34,401 nucleotides of DNA from Treponema sp. (GTDB lineage Bacteria > Spirochaetota > Spirochaetia > Treponematales > Breznakiellaceae), in NCBI GenBank assembly GCA_031273325.1, contig JAISSB010000038.1:1-34401 (forward strand). Direction: 5' to 3'. The position numbers were made by a program, and so were the translations under genes. The notes under the pieces were generated by a model. It was not told the origin of the DNA and did no database searches. It worked only from the letters and a program-made list of their open reading frames with translations. This document shows, piece after piece, positions 26,594-34,401 of this stretch. Positions within the stretch are counted from its first letter, which is position 1. Each line of letters begins with the position of its first letter.

Positions 26594-27133
26594 ATGACGA
26601 TGAAATATATACCGTTTTCACTGACAGCACTCGTTATATTGCTCGATCAAGCAGTAAAAATATTCATTGCCGACCAGTGGCCTCTTAGACAGGGGGAAAA
26701 AGCACGCCTGATTAGCGATGTGTTTAATAACGAGTTTTTAGAAATTTACCATGTGCGGAATACTGCTATGGCGTTTGGTTTGGGACATGCATTGCCCGAT
26801 TCTGTCCGCTTTATGGTTTTTATTGTCCTGCCCCTTGGAGCGCTGTGCTTTTTGTTGTGGCATTATTTTAAAGCAAAGGATATTTCGTCTTTACAGCGGT
26901 GGACTGTTGCCGGTATCCTCGGCGGCGGAATTGGTAATTTAATTGACCGTATGTTCCGTCCGGACGGAGTTGTTGATTTTATCAGTGTTAAGTTCTATGG
27001 GTTTCTCGGTATAGAACGATTTCCAACTTTTAATATAGCTGATTCAAGCGTTGTTATCTGTTTATTCACCCTTCTTATCTCTATGTTTTTTGATAAAAAA
27101 CCGCAAATTACCAAAACGGAGGTTATTTCATGA
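26594..27133 (+). CDS. lspA: Lipoprotein signal peptidase
   Basis: LLDQAVKIFI, VRNTAMAFGL, ILGGGIGNLIDRMFRPDGVVDFI, FPTFNIADSSV. Confidence 0.95.
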   Translation: MTMKYIPFSLTALVILLDQAVKIFIADQWPLRQGEKARLISDVFNNEFLEIYHVRNTAMAFGLGHALPDSVRFMVFIVLPLGALCFLLWHYFKAKDISSLQRWTVAGILGGGIGNLIDRMFRPDGVVDFISVKFYGFLGIERFPTFNIADSSVVICLFTLLISMFFDKKPQITKTEVIS

Positions 27134-27423
27134 ACCGCAAGACAACAAATACCATATTCTTTATGCTCGGTGCAACAGTATTTAATATATTAATGTGCTT
27201 AATTTTTTTCGTCGGAATAATCGTTTTATACGTTAAATTCCTTGTACCTGTTCTTGGGGAACAATCAACAGTGTGGGGAATGCCGCTTAGTTTCGTACTT
27301 TCCTTGGCACTTTCATTTTTCGCTTACCGTGCTATAGTTAAGTTTTTATTCAAAAAGATTGATATGGAAAAGTATTTTGATCCGATTTTTGGAAAAAAAC
27401 GAAGAACACAGCGGCTTGATTAG
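27130..27423 (+). CDS. Small two-TM hypothetical membrane protein
   Basis: 97 aa, two or three hydrophobic segments, start overlaps the lspA stop by 4 nt (translational coupling). Confidence 0.75.
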   Translation: MNRKTTNTIFFMLGATVFNILMCLIFFVGIIVLYVKFLVPVLGEQSTVWGMPLSFVLSLALSFFAYRAIVKFLFKKIDMEKYFDPIFGKKRRTQRLD

Positions 27424-27464
27424 CATATTTAAAAAGACCCTCTCAATACTTACTGTCTCAATAC

Positions 27465-28709
27465 TTACTGTCTCAATGCTTCTACCGGTTCAATAAAAGC
27501 GCTTTTAAGCGAAGGAATAAGGGTGCATAGTGCAGCAACTATAACCCCGAAAAGAAAGCCTTGAAGCAAAATAACGGGAGAGAATTTCAAAAATAGTGAA
27601 CCCGTTATCGGATATTCTTTTAACCCACCGCCAGTAAAAGTTTGTAAATCAACAGGAAAAATAGAACCTATTCCGGTTGTAATTCCCCCGATAATCACTC
27701 CAACTAAAGAGCCTAACACACTTAATAGTACTGCTTCAAAGAAAAATACTATAACGATTTCACGGCGAGTCATACCAAGTGTCCCCATCATTCCGATTTC
27801 TTTTACCCGTTCATGAATGATCATTACCACTGTATTCACAATAAGAAAACTTGCAACTATTTGAAATACTAAAAAGATAACTATATATATAGATGTAGTT
27901 TGTTGCATCATTGCAACCATATAATTATCACGCCATTCATGAACAGTATTTCCATCTCCGACAATTGTACGAATCTGTTCCGCTGTTGCGGACGTTGTTT
28001 TTTCATCGTTAACGTAAATATACAGTTGTTGAGTCCCTTCCCCAAGAACAAGGAGCCGCTGTAAGCGGCTAAAGTCAACCAAAATAGCATTTTCGTCAAA
28101 GCGCCGGTAATCAAATTCAAATAACCCAACAATTTCCGGACTCCACATTTTATCAGAAAATTGCGCCGAAACTGTTTTAAGGGGAATACGGTCACCAATA
28201 CGTAACCCCGCTTTTTTAGCTAATGCCGTCCCAATGACACATTCATTTGTATTGGGAGTAGGAAAATGCCCCGCACGTAAACCGTTACTGTGGTCACTCA
28301 AATTAAAATCGAGTACTGTTTGCTCTTTTTCAAAATTAAGCCCCCAAAGGAGTGCATGCTTCACCGTACTGTCTTGCAAAGTCGCATACGCGTTAATCCG
28401 TGGCAGAACAGCACGTATATGAGGAATTGCTTCAATACTCTCAATCATCTCCGATGTACTCCTTCCCTGTGCAACGGGATACTGTACTGGATAGTACTCT
28501 TTTTCTTCTTCATACTGTGACGAAACAACATTGATATGTCCAGTGTCAAAGACTTTAACGACATCTTCTATGCCTTTCGTCATACCTTCTGTCATAGATT
28601 GCAAAAAAATATTAAAAAATACTGCTATTGCAACCGCCACAACACAGAGAATTGTCCGCCGCATATTTCGTCCAATGTTTCGATATGCTATTGTTAAAAG
28701 ACTAGCCAT
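27465..28709 (-). CDS. FtsX/LolC-like ABC transporter permease
   Basis: IAYRNIGRNMRRTILCVVAVAIAVFF..., MacB-like periplasmic domain, VKEIGMMGTLGMTRREIVIVFFFEAVLLSVLGSLVGVIIG. Confidence 0.88.
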   Translation of the reverse strand: MASLLTIAYRNIGRNMRRTILCVVAVAIAVFFNIFLQSMTEGMTKGIEDVVKVFDTGHINVVSSQYEEEKEYYPVQYPVAQGRSTSEMIESIEAIPHIRAVLPRINAYATLQDSTVKHALLWGLNFEKEQTVLDFNLSDHSNGLRAGHFPTPNTNECVIGTALAKKAGLRIGDRIPLKTVSAQFSDKMWSPEIVGLFEFDYRRFDENAILVDFSRLQRLLVLGEGTQQLYIYVNDEKTTSATAEQIRTIVGDGNTVHEWRDNYMVAMMQQTTSIYIVIFLVFQIVASFLIVNTVVMIIHERVKEIGMMGTLGMTRREIVIVFFFEAVLLSVLGSLVGVIIGGITTGIGSIFPVDLQTFTGGGLKEYPITGSLFLKFSPVILLQGFLFGVIVAALCTLIPSLKSAFIEPVEALRQ

Positions 28710-28828
28710 ATATCACCTCTTCTTAATTTGTCCTATTTATCTATTACAATAATAATTGAACTAATACAGTGTGTCAATAGAAAATTTTAGAGTAGTCATT
28801 TTAGGCAAAAATAGTATACCATACATTT

Positions 28829-29269
28829 ATGAATAGCTTAAAAGTTTATACAGACGGTAGCTGTTTGGGTAATCCCGGACGAGGTGGTTGGGCGTTCATT
28901 ATACTAGACAGAGACACAGTATGCAAAGAACATGCCGGTGCTGAACTGTACACTACCAATAATCGCATGGAATTGATTGCAGTTATTAATGCGCTTGAAA
29001 CAGTTTTATCCATGAGTAGTTCCGAAGTTACGGTTGTAACTGATTCTCAATATGTAAAAAATGGCATTACGGCATGGATTTATAAATGGAAACGGAATAA
29101 TTGGCAAACAACTTCCAAAACGCCAGTTAAAAATAAAGAATTATGGCAAAAATTAGAATTATACACGCAACAACTTTCAGTATCCTGGGAATGGACAAAA
29201 GGACACAATGGTGATAAGTATAATGAACGTTGCGACTTTCTTGCGCGTCGAAACAGTTCCAGCTTATAG
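28829..29269 (+). CDS. rnhA: Ribonuclease HI
   Basis: KVYTDGSCLGNPGRGGWAFII, TNNRMELIAVINALE, VTDSQYVKNGI, WTKGHNGDKYNERCDFLAR. Confidence 0.95.
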   Translation: MNSLKVYTDGSCLGNPGRGGWAFIILDRDTVCKEHAGAELYTTNNRMELIAVINALETVLSMSSSEVTVVTDSQYVKNGITAWIYKWKRNNWQTTSKTPVKNKELWQKLELYTQQLSVSWEWTKGHNGDKYNERCDFLARRNSSSL

Positions 29270-29285
29270 AAACTACAAGCTGGAA
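29257..29285. terminator. Possible bidirectional terminator hairpin between convergent rnhA and groES
   Basis: TTCCAGCTT-ATAGAAACTAC-AAGCTGGAA (9-bp stem) holding the rnhA stop codon; no strong T-tract. Confidence 0.45.
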
Positions 29286-29291
29286 TACAGT

Positions 29292-29564
29292 TTATTCAAT
29301 GATAGCAACGATATCAGACATTCTAAGGATAAGATATTCAACACTGTCGATTTTAATTGCTGTTCCTGCATATTTATCATGCATAACTTTCTGTCCAACT
29401 GTTACGGTAATTTTTTCTTTTTCTGTACCCGGACCGACTTCTACGACTGTACCAATTTGTGTTTTTTCTTGTGCTGTGTCAGGGATAATAATCCCTCCCG
29501 CACTTTTAGATTCACTTTTTTCCAATTTAACGATGACTCTATCCGCTAACGGCTTTACTTTCAT
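29292..29564 (-). CDS. groES: Co-chaperonin GroES
   Basis: KVKPLADRVIVKLEKSESKSAGGIIIPDTAQEKTQIGTVVEVGPG...VMHDKYAGTAIKI. Confidence 0.95.
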   Translation of the reverse strand: MKVKPLADRVIVKLEKSESKSAGGIIIPDTAQEKTQIGTVVEVGPGTEKEKITVTVGQKVMHDKYAGTAIKIDSVEYLILRMSDIVAIIE

Positions 29565-29651
29565 AGAAAATCCTCCATAAATTATATTATTTAAGAGAAA
29601 TATACAAAAACGGATAAGCTTCCGTCAACAAATTTTAGGTTTGGCTCTATC

Positions 29652-30032
29652 TCAAGAGGTTTTATTCTTTATTTGTCCCAAAACTATTGAAGCAAGTTTT
29701 TTATATTGAGCGGGGAGAATCGACGCATCCGGTTCATTATACCGTGCTAAAATTAATTCACATTCATAGGCAGCAACGGTATATTGTTTCATTTTATAGT
29801 GAATAAACGCTTTTTCATATTGGGCAGTAAGTGCTAATGCAGGGTTATTTGAAAAACGTGTTTCAAGCGCTTCATAGTATTGGAGCGCCTGATCATATCT
29901 ATTCTGATCAAACGCTTCTTGTCCATGTTGAATGATTTGTGCGGGAGACATATCCGCTTCAACAACAATCGATCCCTTTGAAGCGCAGGAATATAGGCTT
30001 AAGAAAATTCCAATAATAATTAATATCCGCAT
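29652..30032 (-). CDS. Small TPR-like lipoprotein
   Basis: Start taken at MRILIIIGIFLSLYSCASKG (lipobox-like LYSC), then TPR-like ALQYYEALETRFSNNPALALTAQYEKAFIHYKMKQYTVAAYECELIL. Confidence 0.75.
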   Translation of the reverse strand: MRILIIIGIFLSLYSCASKGSIVVEADMSPAQIIQHGQEAFDQNRYDQALQYYEALETRFSNNPALALTAQYEKAFIHYKMKQYTVAAYECELILARYNEPDASILPAQYKKLASIVLGQIKNKTS

Positions 30033-30321
30033 ATACTTATTATAATACCCAACAGAAAAATAGTAAAGCACAAGAGCCGAGCATATTGGCGCACATAAAT
30101 AAATTTTAGCGTTTACAAAACGGTAGCTCAAGTAATTATAGGGTGAATATATATTCTATCAATTGATAGACCAATTCTGTAAAGTCTCTGTATTCTGCAC
30201 ATCATAGAAGCAAATTTTATGTCTTTTTGCAGTGGCACCTGAAACGTTTTTTAACGTATACTATTGCACACAGACGTACATATCGACAATACTATATAGC
30301 TAATATTGAGAGGTATTAACT

Positions 30322-31458
30322 ATTTTTGTAGACAATTTTTTTAGTATTCAACACTGTGACGGTAATGCACGAAATGGAACTCTTAAGCTGGCGCATGGAA
30401 CAGTACAAACTCCCATTTTTATGCCTGTCGGCACCAATGCAACCGTTAAAGCTCTCCGTGCAGCAGATGTCGAAGCTCTCGGTTACCGACTTATTCTTTC
30501 AAACACATATCATGTGTACTTACGTCCGGGCATTGAAGTAATAGCGGCTGCTGGCGGTCTTCATGAATTTATGGGGTGGAATCATAACATTTTAACCGAT
30601 TCGGGCGGATATCAAGTGTTTTCTTTGGCACCATTTCGAAAAATTACTGAGGAAGGAGTCCAGTTTCGTTCTCATATTGACGGTTCATTGCACGACTTGA
30701 GTCCAGAAAAAGTAGTGCACATTCAAACAGTATTTCATAGCGATATTTTAATGCCCCTCGACGTTTGCACTCCCTGGGGAATTTCCTATCAAGAATCGGT
30801 TGAAGCACTTAAGACAACCACACAGTGGTTAGATCGATCAGTAAAAACGTGGAAAAAAACTCAGCAAGACGGTTCCAAAGGAATGCTTTTCGCCATTGTA
30901 CAAGGAAACTTTTTCCGCGATCTCCGTGTTGAAAGTGTTGAGAATACCCTTAAGTATGACACACCAGGAGTCGCTCTTGGGGGACTTTCAGTAGGAGAAC
31001 CTCAAGAAGTATTTTTAGAATATTTAGCTTATACAACCGCCCTTTTACCTGTTCAAAAACCACGGTACGTGATGGGTATCGGCAGTCCCGATTACATCCT
31101 TGCTGCAATTGAAAACGGTATTGATATGTTTGATTGTATTCTACCCACGCGCACAGGCAGAACAGGACGTGTTTTTACTCGTGATGGGCATCTTTCTCTT
31201 AAAAAAGAGGAACGACGTTTTGATTTTAAACCAATTGACTCTGAATGTTCCTGTTCCGTTTGCCGTAGTCACACTCGTGCGTACCTTCGGCATCTTTTCA
31301 AAACTCAAGAAATCCTTTGTTCTATTTTAGCTACTTATCATAATCTCTATTTTCTGGAAGAGCTTGTCCGGAATGCCCGTCAAGCAATCAAAGAGCATCG
31401 ATTCTCCTCTTTTAAAGCAGTATTCCTTAAACGGTATTTTTCTCAAAAAGAGGAGTAG
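30322..31458 (+). CDS. tgt: Queuine tRNA-guanine transglycosylase; 5' end uncertain (ATT at 30322 or ATG at 30421)
   Basis: DSGGYQVFSLAPFRKITEEGVQFRSHIDGS...GGLSVGEPQEVF...CILPTRTGRTGRVFT...CSCSVCRSH zinc site. Tgt-like sequence FSIQHCDGNARNGTLKLAHGTVQTPIF lies in frame upstream of the first ATG. Confidence 0.92.
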   Translation: MFVDNFFSIQHCDGNARNGTLKLAHGTVQTPIFMPVGTNATVKALRAADVEALGYRLILSNTYHVYLRPGIEVIAAAGGLHEFMGWNHNILTDSGGYQVFSLAPFRKITEEGVQFRSHIDGSLHDLSPEKVVHIQTVFHSDILMPLDVCTPWGISYQESVEALKTTTQWLDRSVKTWKKTQQDGSKGMLFAIVQGNFFRDLRVESVENTLKYDTPGVALGGLSVGEPQEVFLEYLAYTTALLPVQKPRYVMGIGSPDYILAAIENGIDMFDCILPTRTGRTGRVFTRDGHLSLKKEERRFDFKPIDSECSCSVCRSHTRAYLRHLFKTQEILCSILATYHNLYFLEELVRNARQAIKEHRFSSFKAVFLKRYFSQKEE

Positions 31459-31465
31459 AGTGACG

Positions 31466-31729
31466 TTAATCGTCCTCCCCAAAATCTAGCTCATCTTCCT
31501 CGTCAAAGTCATCGTCAAAATCATCATCGTCGAAATCATCATCATCGTCATCGTCAAAATCATTTTCGTCGTCGTCAATATCATCAAAATCGTCGTCGTC
31601 GAAATCGTCAAAGTCATCGTCGTCATCGTCACTGCTACCAAAAATAAGAGCAGGGAACTCATCCTCGTGTTCGACTGTCCACTGCATGAGGCTCAGTACA
31701 TCTCTATCATTCATACTATTTTGCCGCAT
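31466..31729 (-). CDS. Poly-aspartate, low-complexity acidic protein
   Basis: 87 aa; C-terminal about 55 residues almost entirely D/E with spaced F/I: SSDDDDDDFDDFDDDDFDDIDDDENDFDDDDDDDFDDDDFDDDFDEEDELDFGEDD. Confidence 0.7.
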   Translation of the reverse strand: MRQNSMNDRDVLSLMQWTVEHEDEFPALIFGSSDDDDDDFDDFDDDDFDDIDDDENDFDDDDDDDFDDDDFDDDFDEEDELDFGEDD

Positions 31730-31831
31730 AAAACGGCCCTCCTTATTAAAAATAGCTACTTTACAAGCCTTCTTTAAAATTCAAAATTAACACCATTGCC
31801 TAGAACATTACAAGTATATTAATATCATTTC

Positions 31832-33163
31832 ATGCATTATTATAGCACCCGTAGTAAAACAAAGGCGGTATCTTTCACCACTGCTGCACTTGAAGGGCTT
31901 GCTCCAGACGGCGGTCTTTATGTGCCTGAAACTATCCCACAGTATTCAACAACTGTCAAGAATTCTCTTGCCACTATGGATTTTTCTTCTCTTGCATTTG
32001 AAACAATATATCCATTTGTTAGCGCCGATATACCTCCTTCAGTATTAGAAATAATCGTTCACGAAGCTTTTTCATTTCCAGCTCCGGTGGTGCCTGTTGC
32101 CGACCGGCTTATATTGGAATTGTTTCATGGACCGACTGCCGCATTCAAAGACTTCGGCGCACGGTTTATGGCACGCATTTTTTCTTATGTGCGGCGTGGA
32201 GAAGATAAAGCACTTCACATTCTTGTTGCAACTTCGGGGGATACCGGAGGTGCTGTCGCCGCAGGTTTTTTGGGTATTGAAGGTATCAATGTCACGGTTC
32301 TTTACCCACACGGTCGGGTATCTCCTCTTCAGGAACGTCAAATCGCGGGACTTGGAGCTAATATCCGCGCCCTTGCCGTTGAAGGAAGTTTCGATGATTG
32401 CCAAAGACTCGTCAAGGCAGCCTTCAGTGATCCTGTCCTCAAGAAACAACATAATTTATCGTCTGCTAATTCTATCAATGTGTCAAGACTCATTCCTCAG
32501 ATACCGTACTATTCTGCGTCTGCGGCTAAAGTCTTTGCGGGACGGTGTGACGCCGACGAAGAAGCAACGCCGCGGAAACACAAACTCCTTAACCCGCAAC
32601 TGTTAAAGGAAAAAAGCGGAAAGCAAGCAATTATCTCTGTCCCTTCCGGAAACTTCGGTAATTTAACTGCCGGACTCTATGCAAAAAAGATGGGAGCGCC
32701 GATTCAATCGTTCATTGCAGCAACGAATGCAAATAAAATCATTCCCAATTATTTAGAGAGCGGGTACTATGAAGTTCAGCCGACAAAAAAAACATTATCA
32801 AACGCTATGGACGTTGGGAATCCCAGCAATTTTGAGCGTATGGCTGCACATTTTTCATTGACGGCTCTGCGCGAATGTATGATCGGGATTTCTGTGTCCG
32901 ACAACGAAACGAAGCACATCATACAGTCGGTGTTCAACACCGAACAGTACTTTTTAGATCCGCATACTGCGGTCGGCTACCGTGCGTCGCACCGTGCGGC
33001 TCTCCCGGTTATAGTACTTGCAACCGCGCACCCCGCAAAATTTGCGGATATTGTTGAACCGCTTACCGAAACGATTCCAGTTCCTGCAAGTTTAACTATA
33101 CAAAGAAATCCTCAAAAACAAATTATTCCGGCAGATTTATCTGCTCTGATGGAGTTTTTATGA
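31832..33163 (+). CDS. thrC: Threonine synthase
   Basis: [33 protein letters not shown]..., [19 protein letters not shown] (PLP Lys), [34 protein letters not shown]. Confidence 0.96.
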   Translation: MHYYSTRSKTKAVSFTTAALEGLAPDGGLYVPETIPQYSTTVKNSLATMDFSSLAFETIYPFVSADIPPSVLEIIVHEAFSFPAPVVPVADRLILELFHGPTAAFKDFGARFMARIFSYVRRGEDKALHILVATSGDTGGAVAAGFLGIEGINVTVLYPHGRVSPLQERQIAGLGANIRALAVEGSFDDCQRLVKAAFSDPVLKKQHNLSSANSINVSRLIPQIPYYSASAAKVFAGRCDADEEATPRKHKLLNPQLLKEKSGKQAIISVPSGNFGNLTAGLYAKKMGAPIQSFIAATNANKIIPNYLESGYYEVQPTKKTLSNAMDVGNPSNFERMAAHFSLTALRECMIGISVSDNETKHIIQSVFNTEQYFLDPHTAVGYRASHRAALPVIVLATAHPAKFADIVEPLTETIPVPASLTIQRNPQKQIIPADLSALMEFL

Positions 33164-33663
33164 AACTGTGTCATTGCGGTTCCGGCTCTCTTTATCAAGA
33201 ATGTTGTGAACCGTTTATTATTGGGACTGCATTGCCCCCAACTGCTGAAGCTCTCATGCGGAGCCGCTATTCGGCGTATGTTGAACATGCCATTAACTAC
33301 ATTGTAAGTACCTGTACAAAAACTCAAGAACGCATTGACGAAAAACAAACCCGTGCATGGAGCGAACAGTCCGAATGGCTTAAATTAGAAATACTGTCGG
33401 TCGCCGAAGGTAGAGAACAAGATTCTACCGGTACCGTTGAATTCAAAGCTTACTATAAGCATGATGGAATACCGGACGTACACCACGAGAAAGCGTTTTT
33501 CAAAAAACAAGGCGGTAAATGGGTGTACGACACGGGGAAAATGATTATTGAAACAGTGGTAAGAAGCAGTCCGAAAGTTGGTCGAAATGAACCGTGTCCA
33601 TGCGGAAGCGGTAAAAAATATAAATATTGCTGCGGAAGCCGTCCGCTTGCGGAACGCCAATAA
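33160..33663 (+). CDS. ychJ: YchJ-like SEC-C motif protein
   Basis: N-terminal [39 protein letters not shown]-terminal [23 protein letters not shown]. Confidence 0.9.
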   Translation: MKLCHCGSGSLYQECCEPFIIGTALPPTAEALMRSRYSAYVEHAINYIVSTCTKTQERIDEKQTRAWSEQSEWLKLEILSVAEGREQDSTGTVEFKAYYKHDGIPDVHHEKAFFKKQGGKWVYDTGKMIIETVVRSSPKVGRNEPCPCGSGKKYKYCCGSRPLAERQ

Positions 33664-33669
33664 GTCAGA

Positions 33670-33724
33670 GGTCTGTCCCCGTTGTCGATGATTCGGGGTC
33701 TGTCTCCCCTTGAGGTCTGTCCCC
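33670..33724. repeat. Three family-B copies downstream of ychJ
   Basis: GGTCTGTCCCC (33670-33680), GGGGTCTGTCTCCCC (33695-33709), GGTCTGTCCCCTTAAG (from 33714). Confidence 0.92.
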
Positions 33725-33730
33725 TTAAGA

Positions 33731-33763
33731 CAAAAAAAGGCGGAGCCTTTTGCTCCGCCTTCA
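33731..33763 (-). terminator. Rho-independent terminator of the minus-strand gene at the right edge
   Basis: Minus strand: AAGGCGGAGC-AAAAG-GCTCCGCCTT followed by TTTTT. Confidence 0.85.
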
Positions 33764-33779
33764 TAAAACTTTGTTAGTC

Positions 33780-34401
33780 TTATTCTTCTATAAATGCTAT
33801 TGCAAGGTCATCTTTTGCTGAGCCGGTTACAGCGGTTGCCTCTGACTCATCGAATGCAGCGTCTTCAAAGCTAATCGTAAGATCAGTAACGCTATCCTCA
33901 GCATCATTATTAGTCGCGGTGCCAGTAATACTGAAGGTAATAACGGTACCGCTCGTTTTGACTGCTCCGAGTGTTAAGCCGTCCGGAAGATTTTCAACCG
34001 TGAAGCCGGTGGTTAATGTTGCCGCATCTTCAGTAAACGTATCGCCGCTCAGCGTTGCAGTAACCTCGCCTTCGATGGCTCATGCAGTATCATTTGATTC
34101 CGTAAAGCTGCCGTCCCACGTAATTGCCGGTGCCGACGGTTCGGCTCCTGTTCCTGCTTGAGTAATGGTAACAGTAGCAGTGCCTTTGATCAGCGTGCTG
34201 TCTGAGGCAATGCCCACGGTGAACGTTTTGTCAGTGGATTCACTGTTTGATTCTGTAATCGTTATCGGAACGGTTACGATATCATCGCTTACTGTTGGGG
34301 TACCAATAGTGGCAGTAGGAGTAATGGTGAAGTCAGTTGCTGCAAGCCCAGTAACTCCGGTTGCACCGCTGAAGGTAACCGTTACTTCGGTGTCCGCGTC
34401 T
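33780..34401 (-). pseudogene. 3' part of a tandem Ig-like/Calx-beta-like surface protein gene, interrupted by an in-frame TGA
   Basis: Hand translation of the minus strand: DADTEVTVTFSGATGVTGLAATDFTITPTATIG...ITWDGSFTESNDTA*AIEGEVTATLSGDTFTEDAATLTTGFTVENLPDGLTLGAV...AKDDLAIAFIEE*. The internal stop is at 34080-34082. Absent from the supplied ORF track. Confidence 0.75.

Noticed and set aside
29292-29651. groES separated from groEL, and a possible CIRCE operator upstream of groES
   Set aside because: I recall separate groES/groEL loci in treponemes, so this is not notable; no TTAGCACTC-N9-GAGTGCTAA-like element is visible.
32072-32606. 126-aa and 169-aa ORFs inside thrC
   Set aside because: Out-of-frame or antisense to a well-supported threonine synthase.
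33919-34161. 80-aa plus-strand ORF
   Set aside because: It is antisense to the clearly Ig/Calx-beta-like minus-strand frame.

Overview
The window looks like chromosomal DNA from a Treponema-like spirochete (inferred from gene content). Most of it is housekeeping genes: xth, ispG, a V-ATPase K subunit, jag-yidC-yidD-rnpA-rpmH, a parC/gyrA-like gene, recF, dnaN, potAB, queG, thyX, a ttcA-like gene, a Nif3-family gene, lspA, rnhA, groES, tgt, thrC and ychJ. Several intergenic regions are filled with short (21-23 bp) tandem repeats. Family A is hairpin units carrying TGCAGAGACC. Family B is GGGGACAGACC, with about 41 copies in one array and more scattered through the window. Family C is AAAACGGTCGTTTGATTTT, in two arrays that bracket the ttcA-like gene. 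A small HUH/Y1 transposase of the RAYT type (16255-16770, minus) sits among family-B copies. The copy next to it touches its stop codon, and a 17-bp direct repeat brackets the gene. The main hypothesis is that this is a RAYT/REP-like system that has grown into long tandem arrays at gene 3' ends. Other observations: a probable circularly permuted VWA protein, a possible AUU start for tgt, an oriC-type gene order with no dnaA and with dnaN-recF inverted, a tRNA T-arm-like fragment, a poly-Asp protein, a degenerate LytM domain, and disrupted genes at both window edges. All calls come from reading the sequence by eye; no database search was run.
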